From Symbiodinium natans (taxonomy: Eukaryota > Sar > Dinophyceae > Suessiales > Symbiodiniaceae): a stretch of DNA of 64,000 nucleotides. Shown here in pieces: positions 40,673 through 51,998 of the stretch. The stretch is from positions 150,170 to 214,169 of the forward strand of contig CAJNDS010000150.1 in assembly GCA_905221605.1 (NCBI GenBank), read 5' to 3'. The notes under the pieces were generated by a model. It was not told the origin of the DNA. It worked only from the letters and a program-made list of their open reading frames with translations, and did not search any database. The translations under genes were made by a program, and so were the position numbers. The first letter of the stretch is position 1; every line of letters begins with the position of its first letter.

Positions 40673-40790
40673 GCCCCCCCGAATCCCTTGTAACCCTAAC
40701 TAAGTGCCTTTATACTTATAACCTAAAGCCCCCCCGAACCCCTTGTAACCCTAACCAAGTGCCTTATGAACCTAAAGCATCCCCAAGCCC
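40673..40790. repeat. Tandem duplication of about 58 bp
   Basis: Two diverged copies starting CCCCCCGAA and sharing CCTTGTAACCCTAAC and AAGTGCCTT. Confidence 0.8.
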
Positions 40791-40894
40791 AGCAAGCCCT
40801 CAAGGCCATCAACTCGAAGAAGTCAAAGAGCTAAAAACAGCCCTGCCGAAGCCAGCCCTGAAGACCCCCCTGAAGCACCCCTAAGCACCCCGAA

Positions 40895-41015
40895 GCGACC
40901 CTAAACCCTAAACCCTAAACCCTAAACCCTAAACCCTAAACCCTAAACCCTAAACCCTAAACCCTAAACCCTATACCCTATACCCCATACCCTATACCCT
41001 ATACCCTAAACCCCA
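40895..41015. repeat. (CCCTAAA)n then (CCCTATA)n array
   Basis: Heptamers ending shortly before the acceptor of the next exon. Confidence 0.95.
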
Positions 41016-41025
41016 GAACCTCCAG

Positions 41026-41121
41026 GTGCGAGTCATCCTGCAGATCCGTTCCGCTGCCAGCGCTTGCCCGGACCCGAAGTCCTGCGCTGTCGGCATCATG
41101 CGCCGCGGTGGCATTTCTGCG
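41026..41121 (+). CDS. Exon of paired-cysteine protein (e)
   Basis: The acceptor CTCCAG lies at 41025 after a CCCTAAA array. The frame reads VRVILQIRSAASACPDPKSC then AVGIM. It has a C-x5-C pair. The downstream border is GCG followed by GCTTAGGG, which would be a GC donor sitting at the very start of the telomere-like array. Confidence 0.55.
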
Positions 41122-41199
41122 GCTTAGGGCTTAGGGTTTAGGGTTTAGGGTTTAGGGTTTAGGGTTTGGGGTTTGGGGTTTAGGGTTTAGGGTTTAGGG
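41122..41199. repeat. (TTTAGGG)n array
   Basis: Starts as GCTTAGGG and becomes TTTAGGG. It abuts exon (e). Confidence 0.9.
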
Positions 41200-41325
41200 C
41201 TACTTGGAGGTTCATGGGTAGTTTGTAAGTGGGGATGCAGGTCGGGTAAGTATAAGAATGATTGGTTATGACCTTATTTCGGGCACTTATCACCCTACTT
41301 CTAGCTACCGTGAGCCTCCAAGTAG
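41200..41325. mobile_element. MITE-like element, family A, best copy
   Basis: 126 bp with terminal inverted repeats of about 36 bp: CTACTTGGAGGTTCATGGGT on the left, and ACCGTGAGCCTCCAAGTAG closing on the right. It lies in an intron between exons (e) and (f). Confidence 0.8.
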
Positions 41326-41553
41326 GGTTGAGTTTTGTTTCATGACCGGTTTCTGGGCGTGCTTATTAAGCGTTTGCTGTTTGGTTCTTAGGATTCAAGC
41401 TGGAATCCTCTTCGCCTCCATATTACTCACCCCCCGCACTTCCTAGACACAAGAAGCCCGGAATTTTTACAGCTTTGCATAGGCTAGGAGGGTTTCAAAA
41501 TTTGATTTCAATGAGGGGGGCCTTATTTGAGGTGTGAGGGCTTCGAAGCTCAG

Positions 41554-41668
41554 GAACATCATCTCCTCCTTCGCCTGGATCTCCCAGTTCACGGCACTGG
41601 CGGTGTCCGACTGTCAGGTGGGCGCTGATCAGAAGGCCTTGTGCACGGCCGACATCTCCGACTCTTGG
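41554..41668 (+). CDS. Exon of paired-cysteine protein (f)
   Basis: After GCTCAG, the frame reads NIISSFAWISQFTALAVSDC, then a C-x9-C pair ending in ALCTADISDS. This is the fullest copy of the module: a hydrophobic Ala/Val helix, SDC, a nine-residue loop, C, then TADIS. A family-A MITE starts ten bases after the coding-like part. Confidence 0.6.
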
Positions 41669-41677
41669 ACTTGGGTC

Positions 41678-41775
41678 CTACTTGGAGGTTCATCGGTAGG
41701 TATAAGTGGGGTGATAAGTCGGGTAGCTATACTTATAGCCTTACTTAAGGTACTTACAACCCTACTTCTAAGTAA
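41678..41775. mobile_element. MITE-like element, family A, 3' truncated
   Basis: The left terminal repeat CTACTTGGAGGTTCATCGGT is intact. The right end stops at CCTACTTCTAAGTA. Confidence 0.7.
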
Positions 41776-42404
41776 GCCCTAAGCCCTTCTTTGAAAGAAT
41801 CACGCCCTGAACCCTTTTCGGGAAAGTTGGGGCGTAAGTCCAATTGGAAGGAAAGACATCTCGCATAAAAGTAAGTAGGCTCACACGCCTGGGATGCGGT
41901 AGTGCGTTTGGCCTGTGTTTTCAGTGTTACCAGGGAAAATGAGAGCGGGCAAAGCATGGCCCAAATCAGCCTCGGGGCACGAAACACAAGAATGCGTTGC
42001 GTGTGGAGTTTCTGAGTGGCACCGCCATGGCGAGCAGTACGACAAACCAACGAAGTCGCCTCTTACGAAAGCCGGGTGCCCAAACCCCGCAAAGCCCATT
42101 CCTGTCGCTTCCAGGCCGAGATCTAAACGGGATCTGATCAGACCATCTGTTTGGGTAAAGTTCGCCAGTAAAATCACCGGTTATGTTAGCAAGTGGCCTT
42201 TCAACAACTTAAACTAAGTTCTAGGCAGTTCTGGGAACAGTTGACTTTCAGGGTTTTAAGCGCTTAAGTACAAAATGAAGAGGTTTGGGTCGGTTGCAAT
42301 CCGCAGCCGAAGAGCACGATTCCTGTCATCGCACCTTGTCACACGACTCTTCGGCCTGTGCGCCGCTGCCACCGCAAGCCACTAAAACCTGAAACAGCCC
42401 ACAG

Positions 42405-42845
42405 ACCCTGAACCCCATATCCCTAACACTCCCATAACCTTATTACCCCATAACCCCAAAACCCTACAACCCTATAACCCTAAACCCTAAAAACCCTGAT
42501 AAGCCTATAACCCTATAACCCCATAACCCTAGACACTATCACCCTACAACCCCTGCAACCCTAAACCCTCTAACCGTATAACCCTAACAACCCTAATAAC
42601 CCTATAACCCTAATCACCCTATTAACCCGATAACCTAATAACCATATATCCCTGTAATTGGCCTTATAGCCCTATAGCCCTAGAACCCTAACCCTAAGCC
42701 CTGTCACCCTAAGCCTTCAATCCTAAGCCCTAATAACCCTGTAATCCTAAACCCAAAGCCCTATAACAACCCTACCAGCCCTACTAACCCCAATATCCCT
42801 AATAACCCTAGTAAGCCGAACAAGCCTCATGACCCTAAGCCCTAT
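42405..42845. repeat. Degenerate (CCCTATAA)/(CCCTAATAA) array
   Basis: Irregular 7-9 bp units built around ACCCTA, spanning about 440 bp. It ends immediately before the terminal exon at 42847. Confidence 0.9.
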
Positions 42846-42846
42846 T

Positions 42847-42927
42847 TTCCTCAAGGACATGGTGGCCGCGGTAACCAACGGACCCGCAGCCGGCATCGCA
42901 TCGACCTCGGACTGCGCGGACCTCTAA
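42847..42927 (+). CDS. Terminal exon of paired-cysteine protein (g)
   Basis: The frame reads FLKDMVAAVTNGPAAGIAST, then SDCADL and a TAA stop at 42925. It again has an Ala-rich helix followed by SDC, and it carries the only clear stop of the series, so the gene probably ends here. TTTGGGG/TTTAGGG repeats follow. Confidence 0.6.
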   Translation, partial: FLKDMVAAVTNGPAAGIASTSDCADL

Positions 42928-42949
42928 AGGCCAAGCGGCTTGGAGGCGG

Positions 42950-43038
42950 TTGAGGTTCAGGGTTTGGGGTTTGGGGTTTGGGGTTTAGGGTTTAGGGTTT
43001 AGGGTCTAGGGTTTAGGGTTTAGGGTTTAGGGTTTAGG
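42950..43038. repeat. (TTTGGGG)n then (TTTAGGG)n array
   Basis: G-strand heptamers downstream of the terminal exon. Confidence 0.9.
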
Positions 43039-43207
43039 CTCAGTTGGAAGTTGTCAAGGCCATTGCAGGGTTCAGGTTTGAGAGCTTATGGGCTTGGGAT
43101 TGAGGGTGTCGGGCGCGCTCCGGGTCTTAATTTTTGTGTCTACCTATCTCTCTTTCTCTCTCTCTCTCTATCTCTCTTTCCTGCAGGGTTTGGTCAACTT
43201 AGGTGCC

Positions 43208-43287
<80 letters not shown>

Positions 43288-43312
43288 GACCCTCGACCCT
43301 CGACCCTCGACC

Positions 43313-43344
<32 letters not shown>

Positions 43345-44090
43345 ACCCTAAACCCTAAACCCTAAACCCTAACTTTAACGCGCTCTTGCGGCAGACTTTG
43401 CGGCTTTGGCGCTTGAGGAAGAGCGCTTTCAGCCTCCCTAAGCCCAGAACCGTAAAAACTCAATTTTGGGGTTTGTGCAGGGTTTAGGGTGAAGGGTTAA
43501 GGGTTTAGGGCTTACGTAGGGCTTAGGGTTTAGGGTTGAGGGTTTTGAGGGATTTCGGGGTGTTGGGTTGGGAGATGCCCAAAGCATTCTCGGATACAGT
43601 TTCAAGCACGAGGGCGTGGTGTCGGTCGGTTGCTTGTGAGCCGAAGAAGGCACCGTTCTTCGGAGGGGGGAACCCTCAACCCCGAACTCAAAATTTGCGG
43701 TTTTGGAATTTAGGGTTTAGGGTTCAGGGTTTAAGCTTTAGGCTTTAGGGTTTAGGCTTCAGGGCTTAAAGGGGTTCAGGCTACGGGTCAACCCGAAAAA
43801 CCCGCACCCTTCGGCCTTCAGCTTGGCAAGGACGGGCAAAGGGCCATCGCTGGTAGTGGCGATCTGAGCCGATGGCAGCATGTATGGGCTGTTACATTTT
43901 TGTCAACCCATAATCGAATTTAGGGGCACGAGTCCTGGCTGATGGCAAGGGTGTTCGGAGCGTAAGCACACGATGCTAATCTCCTCAGCCCTCTGAACGT
44001 TTAGGGTCCTGCAGGAGGGAAGCTGAGGGGAGCATTAGGGAGTAGTGGGGAGGATTGGAGATCGTAAAGAAGCCCTGCCGCTTGGCCATG
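43039..44090. other. Region with no supported gene
   Basis: CT-rich microsatellite (43140-43185), a CCCTCAA array, then unique DNA with scattered TTTAGGG. No gene is supported. Confidence 0.45.
43206..43371. repeat. (CCCTCAA)n with a (CCCTCGA)n block
   Basis: The third-position variant CCCTCGA forms a homogeneous block at 43283-43315 inside CCCTCAA. Confidence 0.95.
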
Positions 44091-44245
44091 CTTGCAGCCC
44101 CTGACTGTGACTGTATGGTTGGAGACCATCATTCCTTGCGGCGTGCTTTCGCGAACGGCGAAGGCATGCGGCGTGCTCAGTACAGTTCAACGTGCGTCCT
44201 GGCGGCTCTCAAGTCCGACATGCCCGAGATCTGTCCTCTAAGATT
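44091..44245 (+). CDS. Exon-like island, unrecognised
   Basis: The frame includes PDCDCMVGDHHSLRRAF and continues through STCVLAALKSDMPEICPL. Balanced composition with several Cys. It is open to 44318, but later codons look non-coding. Function unknown. Confidence 0.4.
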
Positions 44246-45470
44246 CAGAATAATCCCTTCAAGGGTATATATAGGGCCCTGTTTCCCTCAGTGCCTTCAT
44301 TTCGGGAGCTCTGCTTGAGATCGTCCTTGACATCGCCGCTTTGGATGGAGACTCTCAGGACAACCCGTGAGAGAGACCTCCGTCCTGTGCTTGGGCACAA
44401 GCCCTGTTCCGGCGTTCATGGCATGATACAGACTGTACTGGCGCTTTTAACCCGAGACGCTTGTTTTCCATTCTATGGCACCTGTGACTTCTACGCAAAC
44501 GGCCCGCTCCTGCATGGATCCTAGTCCTACACCTACACCCCGAGATTTCCGGGGGCTTGTTCTTTTCCTCTTCGTTCCTCTTCGCCGGTCTCTCTCTTCC
44601 TTTCTCTGCGCGCCTGCCTGGCGCTCTGTTTCTGTCTCTCTCTCTCTCTCTCTTTTTCCATCTGTCTGTACCTCCTTGTCTCCCTCTCCCCATCTCCCTC
44701 TCCATCTCTCTCTTTCTTCCCCTGTGTACCTTAAGTGGATGTTTCCGAAAAATCTGGGTGCCCTTGAAAGGTGAGGTTCCTATAGTTTCTTTCATGCAGG
44801 ATAGAATGTTTTGGGGGGTATATAGGGAGGGTGCTATCTTGGGAAGTATCCATATCATATGTATATATACATATGTATATATATATATATACATATGTAT
44901 ATATACATATATGTATGTGTGCATATATATATATATATGCACACACACACACATGTCTCTCTCTCCCTCTCTCTCTCTGCTTGTCTTTTCCCGCTCTTTG
45001 TGTTTGGGAGTCGGAGTGGACCTTGCATTCTTCGCCTGAGGGTGTCTGTAAGAGGACCCTGGTGAACAGCTTGATCCAGAAGGGTTAGGAGGTCCCTCCG
45101 CGCCCCAAACCCTAGGGTGTAGGGTTTAGGGTCTGAACCTTGAACCCTCAACCCTAAAGACCCTGAGCCCAGAAACCCATTGCCTCAGCCCAAGCGAATC
45201 CACACCAAACCCCAAACCTGCATGGGCGGTCTCATGTTCATTTCTCCAAACTGAGGCCCGTTTAGGGGGTTCAGGCTGAGGTTTTGCAAGCCATTACGCG
45301 ACTCTGTCCAAATAACCCCAAGCCCTCAACCCCAAGCCCTGGCTTAAACCCGAAACTCTAAAACGAGGTACACGTAAGGGGTAAACCTAATGTCCGGTGA
45401 GCGGCAGGGGTGACAATGGTGCACCCCTACCCTCAGGCCGGGGGCGTCATGGGTTTCGTGGGCTCCGGAT

Positions 45471-45541
45471 CTACTTGGAGGTTCATGGGTAGTTATAAGT
45501 AGGGTTATAAGTTAACTGCAGTCGTGACGTGAGCTTCTGTA
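45471..45541. mobile_element. MITE-like element, family A, partial
   Basis: The left end CTACTTGGAGGTTCATGGGT is perfect. The right end GACGTGAGCTTCTGTAGG is degenerate. Confidence 0.6.
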
Positions 45542-45979
45542 GGAACCAAACTTTGAACCCCTAAGCCGCCTAAACCCTGAACCCTAAACGCTATCTTCGG
45601 GGTTGCTCCCTAGGCTAAAGACCGGGGGTGAAAGCCAAGAATTCGCAGGGCTTTAGTTGCGGGCCAATGTTTCACATAGTTGCCCACCCCCGCTCCGAAC
45701 CCCATTCGAAATCTGAGCCCTAAAACCCCCCAATCCCCAAACCCACAAACTCCAACTTCTAGCGTCCCAAGCCCGCCCCCGAAGCCCCGCTTTCTTCACC
45801 GAATGCAAGCACTTCCCCTCTAATATCGTTCGGAGGTGAGCGCCTATTTGGGGACCTCAACCCCAATTCCTAAACCCCAGAACCTTTCCTCACCGAATGC
45901 ATATCGTTCGGCGGTGAGCGCCTATTTGGGGACCTCAACCACAATTCCTAAACCTCAGAACCTTCTGTTCAGGGCTTAG

Positions 45980-46195
<216 letters not shown>

Positions 46196-46247
46196 AAGCC
46201 TACAGTTACACCCCCGGCCCGACACCCTCAACCCCTGAACTTAGCGA

Positions 46248-46385
46248 GGGTTCTCGCTGGAGCTCTTCAAGCAGAGCCCGGCCGGTTTACTGGCGAGGGC
46301 CAGCCAATCGCCCGAGCAGCTGGAGTTGGCCTTGGGCCTTGGCCAGGACACCATGAGCTCCGGTCCTCACGCGGGACTCTCTTGA
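46248..46385 (+). CDS. Exon-like island with stop
   Basis: 45 codons beginning GFSLELFKQSPAGLLARAS, with SPEQLELALGLGQDTM, ending at a TGA at 46383. Helical, Leu/Gln-rich, protein-like. Probably a 3'-terminal exon. No family recognised. Confidence 0.45.
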   Translation, partial: GFSLELFKQSPAGLLARASQSPEQLELALGLGQDTMSSGPHAGLS

Positions 46386-46967
46386 CGGATGCTTCTTTCC
46401 TTCTCTTTCATGTTTTTTGTCTCTGTGTGCCAGCTTGTGCCCCAGCCTTGGGCAGTCAGTTGCCGCGACATTACATCGTCGTCGCCGACGGTCATGATTC
46501 CGCCTGTTGTCTCCACGCAGCATGTGGCTTGCGGTCCGGTGCTCGGCTGCTCGAAAGAAGCTTTGCCCAAAACAATGACACAGAGGCCGCGGCGCAGCAG
46601 AAGCTGCATCGCTCCCGCAAGGTTTCATCAAGAGGCGTACATCCGAGGTCCACGCCGTTCCTTGAATCCGCTTTCCTATTCCGCTGGCACTGACCCAAGC
46701 AGGCCTCTACGATCATCTGCCATCCGTCTCAATTGTGCGCGTGTGTTGCATCGCTGCCCTGAAGAGTTCCTTTTGGCTTGCGCACACACACACACACACC
46801 GGCTTGTATCTCTATGCATGTTCTCGCCCACGGTTTTCACTTGCATGAAGCGACAAAAAACCGGCAGAGAACTGCGGGATGCTTGTAAACCCTAACGACC
46901 CTGCACCCCGAACCTTGAACCAAATCCAAAATCCGCAGCCTATACCCTGCACCCTAAAACATCCAAC

Positions 46968-47053
46968 CTGAAGGTCGAGGGCTCGAAGCCTCTGTCAGAT
47001 GGCGGTCTTTACCTCGGTGGCTCCCTCGCCGGGGCCCAGGCGCTACTTGGGGC
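46968..47053 (+). CDS. Exon-like island, Gly/Ser-rich
   Basis: The frame reads KVEGSKPLSDGGLYLGGSLA followed by GAQALLG. It lies downstream of CCCTAAA-type sequence. Short, but of distinctly protein-like composition. Confidence 0.4.
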
Positions 47054-48947
47054 CTTGAGGGTTCAGGGGCTAGCGGTGAGGGTGGTTTAGGAGGGATGGA
47101 ATTTGGGCCGTTCAAAGTTCAGGCTCCGAGGGTTTTGCGGGCTGACGTTTACGGGTGGGGGCTTCGCGCCTGATGAAAAGAACTACGGTTTCGGATGTCG
47201 GGCTTGGGTTTAGCAGCTTTGCAGGGCTTAACGGGCTTTCGGCTTTTAAAGGGCTTTGGAACTTTGACGATTTGGGGCTTAGCGTGGCTCGTCAACTCCT
47301 AGACCCTGAACCCTACCCCCCAAAAAACAGCAAAAACAAATACATTTGTTTATGTGCATATATATATATATGTATATCGATACAATAAACACATGATAAT
47401 AACAAAAAGAATAATAAGAACAATCAGATGAATACTAATAATGATAAACAATAAAAGGCCCCAGCTACTGCTCCCTTCACGCTCTTGAGGTCTGCATGTA
47501 GCCAGCTGATGCCAACTGCTGTTCTTTCAGATTCACATACTGCAATACTCGCGCGCAATGTCAGCAGTGCGGCGAGCACAGCTATGGTTGACCAGTGGTC
47601 GGTTGACTCTACACATCCACGAGTGCTGCGGGTTACGCGCGCAACAGCCTTACACAGTCCACGTGGCACATTAACAGGAACGGTTGTTGAGCTGGTGCAG
47701 TGGCAAAGCTGGCAAAGCTGATGAAGGCGTGCAACAGGAGCCACATAGTAGCCACAGCCAACGCAAACTGAAGAAACGAAACGCGAAGAAACGAAACGGG
47801 AAAAACCACAAACCCTGTCCAACCCTCAAGCTCAAGTTGGCAACACAGGATTGGAAGGCCAGGAACATGATCCCAATATGAGGAAGTACGGATGTCACGC
47901 AGCCTTCGTGAGATGTCGATCCCGTGCTCGAACCAGCTCCACACTCTTCAGTGTTTCCACAACCCGAGAAGAGCCTCAACAGTCGCAGCATGTTGGCGCA
48001 CATCACAGCTTTCCAGAAACAACGTCGTGGTGAAGAAGTCGAGATTCTGAAGCCCCCGTTGTGATGAAGGTGTTTTGCCGGGCGTAATCATAGCGCGTGG
48101 CCGGCAGCTTGTCCACGAATGCAGAGCTGTAGAAGCATAGGTAGAATCCATTATTGAAGTTATGGGCTCATGTGTCCACAAAGCATGACGTGAAACATTT
48201 CCGTCCACCACGATGTTCCTGACCAGAGGTCCCCAGCAGAATGGCCCGTAAGTGGCGAGTCGCTGTCCCCGGTGTTCAGTAGTTCCCAGCTCGATAGCAC
48301 TGGCCGGCCTCAGGCCGGAACCTTGATCATACAAGCCCCAAGCTACCTCCAGTGCTCATCAGCCGGGGCCTCCCCCGGCTGATTCCATTCTTAGAGAGAA
48401 CCAGGGTCCATCTGCTGTGGGGTGGCCGTTGACGAGGCTGAACCATGTTGCATAGGCTCTCAGACCCTGTAATGGGTGGGAACGGCTCAAACCAGCCCAA
48501 GCAGGGTGGGAACTTGAGGTGGTTGGGTTCAAGGTTTAGGGTTGGCTTCAGGCCCACCCACACAACTTTCTTAGAAATCGTGTGCTGTACGATTCTGATG
48601 CTCCTCGGCAGGCGTTCGTCGAAGACGGCACTGGTTCGTCATTGCGGATACGTTTCTTCCTCAACCGCATCGAGTGGAACAAAGGAGACTCGCCAGCCAG
48701 ATGTACGTAGGCAGTTCGGCGCAAGCCTGAAAGACTGGAGAACTACATCCTCACTATAGAAGGTCTGAAACCCTAGTTAGGCCCCAAACTTTGGCTGACA
48801 GTGTCTGCAAAGCAAGGGATTGGGATTTAGTGCTTCCCATTTTGTAGGACGACCACCGGGACATCTGTTCGGAGAGGTGAGGGTCTAATGATTTGGGTTA
48901 GGGAAGGGCTTAAAGCCTTGGATACCCGAAACCCTAGAAACCCTTCC
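47054..48947. other. Region with no supported gene
   Basis: Contains an AT-rich stretch (47330-47455) and unique DNA of balanced composition at 47460-48760 with overlapping frames on both strands (for example 47424-47822 - and 47948-48334 -). None shows a motif. Confidence 0.4.
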
Positions 48948-49020
48948 AGGAGAGTTCGCGGCGGACTTGGATGGCTCCTCGGCCTTACCTGGGGTCTTCA
49001 ATCCGGTTTTCAACAAGGGT
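48948..49020 (+). CDS. Exon-like island
   Basis: The frame reads GEFAADLDGSSALPGVFNPV and three more residues. It is preceded by heptamer-like sequence. Weak, by composition only. Confidence 0.3.
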
Positions 49021-49260
49021 CCGTAATTTAGATCGACTTTTCGTTCGGGTTTTACCCTAAATCTTCAACCCTAGACCCGAAACCCTAAACCCCAAACCCC
49101 AGACCCTAGACCCCAAACCCTACACCCGATTGGGTAGGCGCAGCGCAGTCGGGTGTTCAGCGAGACCAGGGCAGGCTCTGCTGGGCTGCTGAGCCTGCTC
49201 CCTGGCTCTGCTGGGCTGCTGTGGGGGCCTCCGGGCAGTTCAGCCGGAGAGGCTGTAAGA

Positions 49261-49306
49261 GGGTTTAGGGTTTAGGGTTTAGGGTTTAGGGTTTAGGGTT
49301 TAGGGC
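49261..49306. repeat. (TTTAGGG)n array
   Basis: Six tandem units after a GC-rich island. Confidence 0.9.
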
Positions 49307-49654
49307 TGAAGGGAGATTGCTGGGAGGCCCCTCGACCCAGCAAAGGCCCACGGGCTAAACCTGCAGGCTTTTGGGGGCTTGGAGGCTCGCAAACCTCGGC
49401 AAAGCTCGGGCAAGCGGTTAAATGCTTCAATATGTTTCTGGATTGAAGATATTCGATGAGGAAGGCCCTTCAACCTAGAATACCCCAACGCGCAACCCTG
49501 TCCCTGCAACCTTTGCTTTTTGGTGAGGCCCCAAATTTTTCGAGCAGCGTTCTTGGTAACAGCGGGTTGGGCGGGAATAACACCGTGTATAGGGGGGCAT
49601 AACACCGCGTAGGGGGGAGACGGCACGTGTAGGGTTGGGGAGGGGATCAGGGTT

Positions 49655-50370
49655 TAGTGGGGGGGGGGCGGGGTGGTGGGGGGGCGGCAATGTGGGGGAA
49701 TCAGGGATTTGAGGTTTTCAGGCTTGAAGCCGTCGAAACGCGGGGGGAGGGGAGGGGGGGGGGGTGGGGAGGTGGGGGCGGCAACGCGGAGGGATTTGAG
49801 GTTTTCAAGCGAAACGGTGATTCCCCTGCACGTGGGGGGAGGGGGGGGGAACGGGAGGGGGGGGGTTGCAACGCGGGGGAATCAGGGATTTGAGGTTTTC
49901 AGGCTTGAAGCCGTCGAAACGCGGGGGGAGGGGAGGGGGGGGGGAGGTGGGGGCGGCAACGCGGGGGAATCAGGGATTTGAGGTTTTCAGGCTTGAAACC
50001 GTCGAAACGGTGATTCCCCCGCACGTGGGGGGAGGGGAGGGGTCGAACGGGGGGGGGAGGGGGGAGGGGGGGGGTGGGGGTGGCAACGCGGGGGAATCAG
50101 GGATTGGAGGTTTTCAGGCTTGAAACCGTCGAAACGGTGATTCCCCCACACGCGGGGGGAGGGGAGGGGGGGGCAACGCGGGGGAATCTGGGATTTGAGG
50201 TTTTAAGGCTTGAAAGATTCGCGCGCGGGGGGAGGGGAGGGGAGGGGGGGGGGGGGGGGGGGGCGGCAACGCGGGGGAATCAGGGATTTGAGGTTTTCAG
50301 GCTTGAAAGCGTCGGAACGGTGATTCCCCCGCGCGGGGGGGGGGAGGGGGGGGGGAAGGTGGAAAATTTG
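49655..50370. repeat. G-rich tandem array, 7 units
   Basis: About seven copies of a roughly 85-110 bp unit containing AATCAGGGATTTGAGGTTTT, then CAGGCTTGAA and GTCGAAACG, separated by long G runs (GGGGGGAGGGGAGGGG type). Spacing varies with G-run length. Strong G-quadruplex potential on the + strand. Frames across it are artefacts. Confidence 0.95.
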
Positions 50371-50394
50371 GTTTCTTTCGGCTGTTGTCGATCT

Positions 50395-50730
50395 TCCAAA
50401 GCTCTGTGACCTGAAACCACCAGATTTCCCAAGCTTTGTGAGCTGAAACCTTAGTTTGGTCTCCCGGCTGTTGTTTTGATGGCCTCCGAGCCAAGCAAAA
50501 CGGGAGACCAGATTTTCCAAGCTCTGTGAGCTGAAACCTCCAAAAGTTGGTCTCTCGGCCCTTGTTTTCAGGGCCTCCAAGCCAAGCACAACGGGAGACC
50601 AGATTCTCCAAATTTGGTCTCCCGGCTGTTGTTTTCAGGGCCTCCCAGCCAAGCAAACGGGAGACCAGATTTTGCAAGCTCTGTGAGCTGAAACCTCCAA
50701 AATGTCGGTCTCCCGGCTGTTGTTTTTCGG
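50395..50730. repeat. Tandem array of palindromic cassettes
   Basis: Three to four copies of a unit that opens with GGTCTCCCGGCTGTTGTTTT and closes with AACGGGAGACCAGATT, so each cassette can form a hairpin. The spacer reads CAAGCTCTGTGAGCTGAAAC. Confidence 0.9.
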
Positions 50731-51950
50731 TGATCCCCACCCCCTCCCTACGCGTCCCCACCCCGCCTCCCCCCCCGCGCTGTTATTACCCCCACGCGTG
50801 GTTATTCCCCCTTTTTCCCCGCCGCTACTGCGCGCTCTCCCTGAATTTTCGAGCGTCCCCAGCATCCAACGTGATCATGTTCTGTTCGAAGCTCTGCTGC
50901 GGAAAGCCCTTCGGCCTAGAATGAGCTGTGTCGAGACTGTTTGCACTCGGCATGCTCCCTTTTGTTTCAAGCGTCTCATGTCCTTCTTATGACCTGAAAT
51001 AGCCTGGAGATGTTCGAAGGAAGGCCCTCAGCCCCAAACCCTAAACTTTGGATCCTAAACCTTCAGTCCTAAACCATAAGTCATAAACCCTAAACCCTAA
51101 ACCCTAAACCCGAAACCCTAAACTCTAAACCCTAAACCCGAAACCCTAAACCCTAAGCCCTAAGCCCTAAGCCCTAAACCCCAAATCCCCATTCCCCAAG
51201 AAGCCTCAAAGCCTTCAAGCCCGACGTGCAAAGGCGATGGCCGCTCCTTCTTGCCTGTGCCGGGGCCTCTGACGCCGAACCCCTAAGCCTTAATGTAGGG
51301 TTTAGGGTTTAGGGTTTAGGGTTGAGGTTTTTTTTTTTTGCTATGGCCGTGCGCGCTGCAGTTTTGCGCGCTTAGGCGCCAGCTCAAAAGTTGGACTTCG
51401 CACTTGTCGGGCAATCTTAGCATAAAACTGGTGTGGTCCTAGTATGCCTGCGGCGTGGTCCGGCTTGAGGTCGGGGAAATGTCTATTGCTTGTTACTTCT
51501 AGCCAATACGGAAACTGCATAGGGTTGAGGGTTTAGGGTTTAGGGTTTAGGGGTTTCTTGAAAGTTGGAGGCTCCTTTGTTGAGGAGCCTTCTAAAGGGA
51601 TAGTAGAAAGGGTGCAGTCGATTTAGGATCACTCCGAGGTCAAAGGGGCGAAGATGTTCGGGGGGTTCAAGGGTTCGGGGTTGACAAGAGTTCTTAAATC
51701 CTGAACCCTACACCCCTAAACCCTTAACCCTGAACCCGTAACCCCAAACCCGTAACCCTAAACCCTTGAAGCGTTCACAGTCCAGGGTTTTGTCGGGGAC
51801 CTTAGGGTTCTAAAGGTCCGGAGCCTCAGGATTCATGCTTTGGGCTAGGGAGTTATCTGCGATCCCCCGTAGAATCCGAGGGTTTCGGGTCTTGGGTCCA
51901 AAGGATCTTCTAGGGTACCTAAGTCCCTAATTCCCTGCTAAGAACCCGCT
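50731..51950. other. Region with no supported gene
   Basis: C-rich then unique DNA, a heptamer block at 51085-51180 and TTTAGGG at 51296-51325 and 51526-51550. No convincing exon. Confidence 0.45.
51085..51180. repeat. (CCCTAAA/CCCGAAA/CCCTAAG)n array
   Basis: Mixed heptamers, about 13 units. Confidence 0.9.
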
Positions 51951-51998
51951 TTGTACATCGCGGGGGGCGAAGTGCCCTACAATGAGGTGCTCTGCAAG
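51951..51998 (+). CDS. Short exon candidate
   Basis: LYIAGGEVPYNEVLCK, ending at AAG followed by GTGCCC, a usable GT donor. Too short to identify. Confidence 0.3.

Noticed and set aside
44355-44985. Long frames on both strands, including a 199-codon one on the minus strand
   Set aside because: Driven by TA/CA and CT microsatellites. No conserved segment.
46389-46895. 168-codon plus-strand frame
   Set aside because: No domain, Cys/Ser/Thr-rich, includes a CA microsatellite, and overlaps a better supported exon end.
49657-50409. Overlapping Gly-rich plus-strand frames
   Set aside because: Translation of the G-rich tandem array.
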